A stretch of DNA of 64,000 nt from an uncultured Lachnospiraceae bacterium (GTDB taxonomy: Bacteria; Bacillota; Clostridia; Lachnospirales; Lachnospiraceae), in assembly GCA_934309145.1 (NCBI GenBank), contig CAKRCW010000008.1, positions 1 through 64,000 on the forward strand, given 5' to 3'. The translations under genes were made by a program, and so were the position numbers. The notes beneath the pieces were generated by a model. It worked only from the letters and a program-made list of their open reading frames with translations. It made no database searches and was not told the origin of the DNA. Position 1 is the first letter of the stretch; each line of letters begins with the position of its first letter. Shown here piece by piece: positions 63,998 through 64,000 of this stretch.

Positions 63998-64000
63998 ATA

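Noticed and set aside
1..64000. CRISPR array, tRNA or rRNA genes, prophage
   Set aside because: No spaced repeats, cloverleaf or phage structural genes were recognised by eye; a dedicated search could still find a single tRNA.

Overview
The window looks like a low-GC Gram-positive chromosome from the Clostridia, most likely Lachnospiraceae. This is inferred from A+T-rich DNA with strong AGGAGG-type ribosome sites and sigma-A promoters, LL-diaminopimelate aminotransferase for lysine and cell-wall synthesis, GatCAB indirect aminoacylation with a T-box leader, a ClpC without McsA/McsB neighbours, Rpn-type nucleases, YesM/YesN sensors, and several GGDEF proteins. No tRNA, rRNA, CRISPR array, complete insertion sequence or prophage was seen. 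The content is core metabolism mixed with lineage-specific surface and signalling loci.

Layout. 1-12 kb (all leftward): purM-purN-purD run into gntR-clpC, then a conserved small protein and radA, then a partner-switching set (cNMP-binding/PP2C phosphatase, sugar isomerase-like protein, RsbW-like kinase, STAS protein) ending in a diguanylate cyclase. 12-18 kb: a LacI-like sensor fused to GGDEF (rightward), facing a leftward three-gene operon of VWA protein, MoxR-type AAA ATPase and LRR protein. 18-22 kb (rightward): uraA-upp uracil salvage and an intracellular GH13 amylase. 22-26 kb (leftward): NUDIX hydrolase, ZIP transporter, DUF2156 protein and an acidic membrane protein with a 36-bp tandem repeat. 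26-31 kb: gltX (rightward), then a leftward set of alkD, a glutamate-type TAXI lipoprotein, gltS and a repeat micro-protein. 31-36 kb (leftward): T-box-aspS-gatC-gatA-gatB.

36-41.5 kb (leftward) is an ABC export-like locus: secreted small protein, membrane-anchored protein, three FtsX-like permeases and one ATPase. 41.5-42.7 kb is an Rpn nuclease with a possible Shine-Dalgarno-masking leader. 42.7-50.8 kb is a surface polymer operon (polyprenyl sugar transferase, TarI-like cytidylyltransferase, NAD-dependent epimerase, TagGH export pair, two CDP-glycerol phosphotransferases, GT2) read from a consensus promoter. 51-53.5 kb holds dapF-dapL. 53.6-63 kb is a sugar module: an mglBAC transporter with a small membrane protein, next to a yesN-yesM-binding protein sensory cassette and an aldo/keto reductase. 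The window ends with rpsR and ssb.

The strongest novelty candidates are the TAXI-GltS-microprotein operon, the secreted-protein/triple-FtsX locus, and the three-component sugar sensor with 12-bp direct repeats 21 bp apart at the mglB promoter. The Rpn leader hairpin and the degenerate-protease VWA/MoxR/LRR operon come next.
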